64,000 nt of DNA from Treponema_I sp045597345. GTDB taxonomy: Bacteria; Spirochaetota; Spirochaetia; Treponematales; Treponemataceae. Both the position numbers and the translations under genes were made by a program. The stretch is taken from positions 1 to 64,000 of the forward strand of contig JAZLJW010000047.1 in the NCBI GenBank assembly GCA_045597345.1. The letters are read 5' to 3'. The notes under the pieces were generated by a model, which was not told the origin of the DNA, did not search any database, and saw nothing but the letters and a program-made list of their open reading frames with translations. Shown in pieces: positions 58,781 to 64,000 of the stretch (the stretch's first letter is position 1; each line of letters begins with the position of its first letter).

Positions 58781-60262
58781 ATGATAGAAACAATCACCAA
58801 TGTAAACAACACAATCAACGGCATTGTATGGGGTACCTTCGGTATCGCACTGCTGTTTATTGCCGGCGTTGTCATGACCGTTGTAAACAAGGGGTTCCAG
58901 TTTTCTCACTTTGTCCACTGGAACAAAAAGACCCTTGGGGCCATTTTCAAAGATAAACACGTAACAACTCATACTGGCAAAGAAGATAAATCAATTTCAC
59001 AGTTTCAGAGCCTTTGTACGGCCCTTGCTGCAACCATTGGTACCGGTAATATCGTAGGTGTTGCTACCGCCATCATCAAAGGTGGTCCGGGTGCTATTTT
59101 CTGGATGTGGGTTATGGCACTGTTCGGCATGATGACCAATTACTCAGAAAACGTTCTGGGTATTTTCTACCGCCGCAAGAATGACCGCGGTGAATGGAAC
59201 GGTGGTGCCATGTACTACCTTTCTGACGGTCTTGGCGCTTTTAAAGGATTCAAACACGTAGGAAAAATCCTTGCAGTCCTTTTTGCCGTTTTCTGCCTTC
59301 TGGCAAGTTTCGGTATTGGTAACATGAGTCAGGTAAACTCTATCTCCGGAAACATGGAAAGTGCCTTTAATATTCCGCCATTCGTTACCGGTATTGCTCT
59401 GGTTATCCTTTCAAGCCTGGTAATTGTGGGTGGCCTTAAGCGTATTGCAAAAGTTACCGAAAAACTGGTTCCCTTCATGGCACTTGCTTATATCGTATTT
59501 GCCCTGATTGTTGTTTTTGCCCATATCGGAACCATCGGCCCCGTATTTGCTTCTATCTTTAAGGGTGCTTTCGGTGCCAAAGCTGTTGGCGGCGGTGTGC
59601 TGGGTTACGGCATTAAAATGGCCATTACCTGGGGGTTCAAACGCGGTGCTTTCAGTAACGAAGCCGGTCTTGGTTCTTCTGTAATGGTTCACTCAAGCAG
59701 TAACGTTAAGGAACCGGTTCGTCAGGGTATGTGGGGTATCTTTGAAGTATTTGCAGATACCATCGTTGTATGTACTCTTACAGCCCTTGTTATCCTTTCA
59801 AGTGGTCTGGTAGACCTGAACACCGGTATGATGATCAGCGGTAACGCCGGTGCCGGCCTTGTTGGAGAGGCTTTTGCTACCGTATTCGGAAAATTCGGAC
59901 CTGCATTCATTGCCCTTGCCATTCTTCCTTTTGCCTATTCAACCGTTCTTGGCTGGAGCCACTATGGTTCGCAGGCCTTTGAATACCTGTTTGGCCGTAA
60001 CTCCGTAGTATTCTACAAATGTTTCTTTGTCGTAGTAATTTACTTTGGCTGCACCATGAGCCTTGATCTGGCCTGGGATCTTTCTGATACCTTCAACGGT
60101 CTTATGATGATTCCTAACCTGATTGGTGTTCTGGCATTAAGCGGTGTTGTTGCAAAGGTTACCAAAAACTACGTAGACCGTGAACTTCGTGGCCTTGATG
60201 TAAAACCCATGTACTCAGCATTCCCTGAAGTACAGGCTGCAGAAGAAGAGCGCGAAGACTGA
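58781..60262 (+). CDS. Alanine:cation symporter (AgcS family)
   Basis: This is a 493-residue membrane protein with about eleven helices. LCTALAATIGTGNIVGVATAI and GGPGAIFWMWVMALFGM are AgcS (alanine or glycine:sodium) signatures, and RGAFSNEAGLGSS is the conserved central motif. It takes up alanine or glycine with Na+. ATG 58781 has AGAGG upstream and removes a 23-residue extension without hydrophobic character. It stands alone in its unit. Confidence 0.94.
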   Translation: MIETITNVNNTINGIVWGTFGIALLFIAGVVMTVVNKGFQFSHFVHWNKKTLGAIFKDKHVTTHTGKEDKSISQFQSLCTALAATIGTGNIVGVATAIIKGGPGAIFWMWVMALFGMMTNYSENVLGIFYRRKNDRGEWNGGAMYYLSDGLGAFKGFKHVGKILAVLFAVFCLLASFGIGNMSQVNSISGNMESAFNIPPFVTGIALVILSSLVIVGGLKRIAKVTEKLVPFMALAYIVFALIVVFAHIGTIGPVFASIFKGAFGAKAVGGGVLGYGIKMAITWGFKRGAFSNEAGLGSSVMVHSSSNVKEPVRQGMWGIFEVFADTIVVCTLTALVILSSGLVDLNTGMMISGNAGAGLVGEAFATVFGKFGPAFIALAILPFAYSTVLGWSHYGSQAFEYLFGRNSVVFYKCFFVVVIYFGCTMSLDLAWDLSDTFNGLMMIPNLIGVLALSGVVAKVTKNYVDRELRGLDVKPMYSAFPEVQAAEEERED

Positions 60263-60329
60263 CCAACCCGAAATAATTACAATTCCCTTAAAACTCCTTT
60301 TATGATAATAATCAGTTAATTTTTATCAT

Positions 60330-60351
60330 GTGCTGCCGCTGCCGCGGTGGC
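60330..60351 (+). promoter_or_regulatory. Shared leader element upstream of the lipoprotein gene
   Basis: GTGCTGCCGCT-GCCG-CGGTGGC is followed by AAGGAG and the start codon, as at 38273-38294 and (inverted) 48365-48386. A TGATAA/TTATCA inverted repeat lies just upstream. Confidence 0.7.
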
Positions 60352-60370
60352 TTTTAAGGAGTTTTTATTT

Positions 60371-61189
60371 ATGAAAAAATTGACTATTCTGGCAGGTATT
60401 CTGCTGGCCGTAAGCCTCCTTGCCGGCTGTGCTTCTACCCCTATTCCTGAAGCTGACGTGGGATACTACCCAACAGAAGCGGAGTTTTCTGAAGATCAGG
60501 TAACCGTAGTTATCAAACTGTCACTTGCCGTACAGAAATTTGACGGTGAAACCTATGACCTGCTGAACAAATTCGGTGTGATTAAAACCATGCACACCAA
60601 TGCCGGTGTTCATACCTTTGGTATTCTCTACCAGAACGGAAATTCCTACACCATTTTCCCTATCACCATCATCACCAATCTTAAAGCTGGTCACACCTAT
60701 GATCTGGCCTATACCATTACCGGAAGCAAGATCGATTACGATTGTATCGACCGCGAAGACGGATCCAGTGCAAAACTTGATCTGGATGCTCTTGAAGGCA
60801 AATCAGACAACGTTATTTCAACATTCATCGGAGCTGTTCTGAACCCGACTATGGATGATGTAGGACAGACTGTCGTACAGGAAAACGATGACTGGAAACT
60901 GACCAGCTATCCGTTCATGAAATTCTCTCTGGAAAATAAAGCAACCGGTGAAGTTATTGAAGGATACAGAGGCTTTGTTACTGATTTCTCTTTCTCTAAA
61001 GGTGATGTATACCTGGATGTGGCTGAATACGCTTCAAAAGATGAATTCCTGGATTCAGACTATCAGAAGACTGCCCGCTATCACATGACTGTTACTGCCT
61101 GTGATGGTGATACCGTTACCTACACCTTTGTTCGTCCTGAAGAAAAGAAAGGTCAGACAGTAACCCTGAATATCTCTGTTATTGACTGA
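60371..61189 (+). CDS. Hypothetical lipoprotein
   Basis: This 272-residue protein has a lipoprotein signal MKKLTILAGILLAVSLLAGCAS. The remainder is beta-rich with many Thr, Asp and Tyr residues and has no enzyme motif I recognise; it contains GHTYDLAYTITGSKIDYDC and ends in TVTLNISVID. It is probably a surface or periplasmic protein of the spirochaete envelope. ATG 60371 opens the signal; the earlier ATG at 60347 would bury it. Confidence 0.75.
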   Translation: MKKLTILAGILLAVSLLAGCASTPIPEADVGYYPTEAEFSEDQVTVVIKLSLAVQKFDGETYDLLNKFGVIKTMHTNAGVHTFGILYQNGNSYTIFPITIITNLKAGHTYDLAYTITGSKIDYDCIDREDGSSAKLDLDALEGKSDNVISTFIGAVLNPTMDDVGQTVVQENDDWKLTSYPFMKFSLENKATGEVIEGYRGFVTDFSFSKGDVYLDVAEYASKDEFLDSDYQKTARYHMTVTACDGDTVTYTFVRPEEKKGQTVTLNISVID

Positions 61190-61198
61190 CCTGATTGA

Positions 61199-62044
61199 TT
61201 ATTTATCCTTGTCAGCAGCTTCTTCCGACAGGGATGAGTTTTTTTTCTGATAAGCAAATAAGGACAGACCGTCTTTATTTGCTTTTTTTGCTGTTTTGAT
61301 GTTTATGCTGTCTGGCAGAATTGCTTCGGCTTCTGCCAGAATTTTTGCAGCATCTGCAGTTTTTCCGTTTTCGAACAGCATCTGGGAATAAAAGTAACAG
61401 GCATAGTACTTTTCTGCAGGTGTTTTTGCTGCTGCATATGCCCGTTCCAGACAGTTTGTCGCTTTTTTCTTACTTCCGCCGGAAATACCCGGAGCCCAAA
61501 AATACCATTGGCCCAGATTTATCAGCCCATAGCAGAATTCAGGGTCCTGCTTTACTGCTTCTTCATACATGGGTTTCAAGGCAAGTCCATATTTCATGAC
61601 ATCAGCAACAGTGTAACTCATGTAACAGGATGTAACATCTGCACGGGTGGCCAGAAGCCATTTGTTGCAGGCATTGTTCTTTATATTGGCACCCCAGGAT
61701 TCAATAACATTCATCTGGTCTTTCAGAAAACCCCGGACAAAGTCGTTTTTTTCAGGCATATCCCAATACAGCGCATACCGCTCATTGACATAGAAATTGG
61801 TAATGATTACCTGTTCCTGCGGGGAAAGCTGGCTGACCAGTGACTCATGATCAGCAATGAATCCATAAAGAATGGATTCTGCTTTTTCCAGATCTTTTGA
61901 CCGGTCAACAACTGCAAGTTCAAGACGGCAATTCATAAATTCATCAATAAGTGATGTACAGGCAGCACTAATTGACGTTGATGCCTGTGCATATAAACCA
62001 ATGCCTAATATAAGGCCTGTTAAAGAGAAAATAAGTTTTTTCAT
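61199..62044 (-). CDS. Secreted helical protein with TPR-like repeats
   Basis: In this 281-residue protein a signal peptide (MKKLIFSLTGLILGIGLYAQA) is followed by helical pairs. DPEFCYGLINLGQWYFWAPG ... ATNCLERAYAAAKTPAEKYYACYFYSQML ... AAKILAEAEAI resemble tetratricopeptide units. It is probably a periplasmic scaffold. It lies 15 bases after the GT8-acyltransferase gene on the same strand and may be co-transcribed. It is convergent with the lipoprotein gene, nine bases apart. Confidence 0.75.
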   Translation of the reverse strand: MKKLIFSLTGLILGIGLYAQASTSISAACTSLIDEFMNCRLELAVVDRSKDLEKAESILYGFIADHESLVSQLSPQEQVIITNFYVNERYALYWDMPEKNDFVRGFLKDQMNVIESWGANIKNNACNKWLLATRADVTSCYMSYTVADVMKYGLALKPMYEEAVKQDPEFCYGLINLGQWYFWAPGISGGSKKKATNCLERAYAAAKTPAEKYYACYFYSQMLFENGKTADAAKILAEAEAILPDSINIKTAKKANKDGLSLFAYQKKNSSLSEEAADKDK

Positions 62045-62058
62045 GTGTACCTGATATC

Positions 62059-63876
62059 TTATTCGGTTTTATACGTTAATGGAATTTGATATGTCTTTTC
62101 ATAAACATCTTTCCATTCTGTATAGTTACACTCCATAAGATAATCAAGATTTTCACTTTTGGTAAAAATCTCTTGTGGATAAATCGGCTTGCAGATGTTG
62201 ATGGTGTACTCCTGCACAGGGAAACCATCGTTACCAATGTAGTGGCTGTCCTGCATGGTAATGAAAACGGGCAGAACCGGAACTTTTGCTTTTACTGCAA
62301 AACTGAAAGCGCCTTTCTTCATCGGACGGGGTTTGCGGTAGTTCCACCACATACCCTGTTCAGGATATACCAGGACGTAGTTACCTTCTTTCAGAAGATT
62401 ATCAGTGGCGGTAAGGAATTCCATCATTACTTTGTGGTTTGCAGAAAGTGGCAGAGTGTTTACATTGCGCATCAGCATTCCGTAGAATCCAGGGAATCCG
62501 GTATAGTTTCCTTCACGGATAACGCGGAAGAATTTACCTTTCTTGCCTTTTTTCTTCAGGGCTTCCCATACATATTCAATAGCGAAACTGTCCAGTGCAT
62601 TAAAGTGATTACAGGTGATGACACAACCACCGTTGATTTCATCCAGATATTCGGTACCCGTAATATCGGAAATTATCAGGTTATGCTTACGCTGCATGGA
62701 ATGTCTGAATTTTCTGGCTCTTTCATGAGCAATAACAGCTTTAATTTTTGATGACAGTTTTTTACGTTCAAAGTCAACCTGTCCTGGCTCCAGTGTTGGT
62801 GCAGGTGGGTCATTTTCAACGTCTTCATCAAAGCGGCCTGCCAGTTCATATTCATCAATTTTCTTAAGAACGCGCAGTCTGTCTTCAGCCTGTTTTATCT
62901 CAGTTTTTTTAACCAGTGCCTTCACTACTTTCTTGAACGAATTCATCAGAGTCTGGCGGTTCAGGTAGTTGTCATCACGATTGATTTCAGTAATGGCAAT
63001 TTTTTCCAGATGTTCTGCTTCTTTCTTATCTTTCTCGCGGCGTTCATCAGGATATGAATCGAGAATCTGCTTTATTTCATCATATACTACAGTCTGTTCT
63101 GCATATTTCCAGAAGTATTCCTTGTTAGGACAATCATGGAAATGCCATGGTTTACTCCACATGATGTAGTGAATGATTTTGAAGTCTTCCGGTTTTACCG
63201 GACACACTCCAAACATTTCGCTGTTCCATGCCTGTGGAAGCCAGAATACTTTATCTTTACAGATGACATTCAGGTAATCTTCGTCCTGAGTAACAACAAA
63301 GGTGTATTCATGCAGCATCTTGATGAATTTATCAAGAACGTGCTGTTCACGGAATTGTTTACAGTTAATGAGCATTACACCAGCATTAAAGTAATTGTAC
63401 CGGTCGCAACCCAGAACCTTTTCTACATAGGTACCAAATACATCACTCTGGATCATTGCCTGTTCATTACAGGCTCCTACATAATTATCTCCGATATCGT
63501 AGTTGTACATTTCTGCAACATTACCAAGAATAGCAGTGTCACTGTCGATATAGATTGCTTTGTCATATTCAGGATACAAATCCGGGATAAACAGACGGTA
63601 GTAGGTTGTTTTTGAGTAATAGTCACGTACATGCAGACGATAGTTAACCGCTTTTAAAAAGTGCGTTACATCATCAAAGGTGATTCCGATATTTTCGTCA
63701 GCCAGTGCGAGGGTGGCTTCCTTCATATCGCGGCTCATATCAGTGTAAAGGATATGAATATCGTAGAAATGTTCTGTATCAGCATTTGCTTTTAATGAAG
63801 TAATAGCAACAATCGTGAATTTAACAAAGTTATCGTCACAGGCAAAGAATACGGGGACAATTGGTTTATCAGACAT
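62059..63876 (-). CDS. GT8 glycosyltransferase fused to a PlsC-type acyltransferase
   Basis: In this 605-residue protein residues 1-270 are a GT8 enzyme: PVFFACDDNFVKFTIVAI, AIYIDSDTAI with the metal-binding DSD, YFNAGVMLIN and late HYIMWSKPWH. A charged helical linker (about 280-390) leads to an acyltransferase with CNHFNALDS (the HX4D motif), GFYGMLMRNVNTLPL, LVYPEQG and VPVLPVF. GT8 enzymes add sugars to lipids or LPS-like cores, and PlsC enzymes acylate lysophospholipids or glycolipids. One chain could therefore both glycosylate and acylate a glycolipid. No transmembrane segment is seen. Its ATG overlaps the stop of the preceding gene. Confidence 0.88.
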   Translation of the reverse strand: MSDKPIVPVFFACDDNFVKFTIVAITSLKANADTEHFYDIHILYTDMSRDMKEATLALADENIGITFDDVTHFLKAVNYRLHVRDYYSKTTYYRLFIPDLYPEYDKAIYIDSDTAILGNVAEMYNYDIGDNYVGACNEQAMIQSDVFGTYVEKVLGCDRYNYFNAGVMLINCKQFREQHVLDKFIKMLHEYTFVVTQDEDYLNVICKDKVFWLPQAWNSEMFGVCPVKPEDFKIIHYIMWSKPWHFHDCPNKEYFWKYAEQTVVYDEIKQILDSYPDERREKDKKEAEHLEKIAITEINRDDNYLNRQTLMNSFKKVVKALVKKTEIKQAEDRLRVLKKIDEYELAGRFDEDVENDPPAPTLEPGQVDFERKKLSSKIKAVIAHERARKFRHSMQRKHNLIISDITGTEYLDEINGGCVITCNHFNALDSFAIEYVWEALKKKGKKGKFFRVIREGNYTGFPGFYGMLMRNVNTLPLSANHKVMMEFLTATDNLLKEGNYVLVYPEQGMWWNYRKPRPMKKGAFSFAVKAKVPVLPVFITMQDSHYIGNDGFPVQEYTINICKPIYPQEIFTKSENLDYLMECNYTEWKDVYEKTYQIPLTYKTE

Positions 63877-64000
63877 TACAGGACTCCTTGATTATTCTCT
63901 CTTTTATATTTCTGAATCAGGTACAGATATTCGTACAAAATGTCGTCAAATTCATAGTAGCCAAAAATCTTATGTACTTTTGAAACCTGCCACTGTTTGA
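63876..64000 (-). CDS. C-terminal end of a gene upstream of the GT8 fusion (partial)
   Basis: On the minus strand the frame entering from the window edge ends KRENNQGVL-stop, with the TAA overlapping the ATG of the GT8 gene (TAATG). The visible 40 residues (QVSKVHKIFGYYEFDDILYEYLYLIQKYK) are helical. The coupling suggests another envelope glycolipid or glycosyltransferase gene, but too little is visible to name it. Confidence 0.6.
   Translation of the reverse strand, partial: KQWQVSKVHKIFGYYEFDDILYEYLYLIQKYKRENNQGVL

Noticed and set aside
61199..62044. Secreted enzyme of the envelope
   Set aside because: Only a signal peptide and helical repeat-like segments are visible; no catalytic motif supports an enzyme call.

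Overview
The window looks like a chromosome segment of a host-associated, anaerobic spirochaete, most likely a gut or rumen Treponema. I infer this from several things. The lipoproteins have relaxed spirochaete-type lipoboxes (FTSC, LTGC, FTGC, LAGC). Oxygen defence uses superoxide reductase and peroxidase. AAA ATPases fused to PD-(D/E)XK domains are numerous, and a GT8-acyltransferase fusion is present. The species cannot be fixed from sequence alone. No rRNA, tRNA or CRISPR array was seen.

Layout. 0-3.4 kb: AT-rich array of orphan Rhs tip modules, each followed by secreted immunity-like genes, ending in a strong terminator and an integrase remnant. 3.8-7.5 kb: redox island (glutathione peroxidase, atypical thioredoxin reductase, OhrR-like regulator, superoxide reductase) with repeated palindromes at its promoter. 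7.5-11.1 kb: DUF2141 protein, MATE exporter, secreted esterase. 11.3-18.2 kb: complete trp operon (trpE, fused trpGD, fused trpCF, trpB, trpA) behind three evenly spaced operators. 18.2-20.0 kb: tannase-like lipoprotein. 20.2-25.7 kb: livKHMGF amino-acid ABC transporter plus a CBS-ACT protein. 25.7-35.1 kb: AT-rich accessory island with three AAA-ATPase/PD-(D/E)XK genes, each headed by its own long palindrome, together with dispersed repeats, a dead DNA methyltransferase, a GIY-YIG protein and an Rpn-type nuclease.

35.2-48.4 kb: the most striking region, read here as a sulfoquinovose (plant sulfosugar) utilisation locus of the transaldolase type. It has a GPH-family transporter, a carboxylesterase, an ABC sugar importer without its ATPase, an AraC regulator, two isomerase-like proteins, a 3-sulfolactaldehyde reductase-like dehydrogenase, a small transaldolase and a GH31 sulfoquinovosidase-like enzyme. 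The catalytic and most sulfonate-pocket residues of the GH31 protein fall at almost the same positions as in E. coli YihQ, but the pocket arginine is glutamine. Together these genes would release sulfoquinovose from sulfolipid, isomerise it, cleave it and reduce the C3 sulfonate for export.

48.5-56.7 kb: an unfamiliar cluster of AAA+ ATPase, zinc ribbon, a sigma-like/WYL fusion regulator divergent from a sigma-70 factor, a MoxR ATPase and a metallopeptidase-VWA protein. It resembles an NTPase-driven stress or conflict system. 56.9-64 kb: PFL/ACT pair, alanine-sodium symporter, two secreted proteins, the GT8-acyltransferase fusion and the end of a further gene. Repeats built on a TCATGCTGAAC-type core lie between many genes, and a second, palindromic repeat family sits at gene ends.
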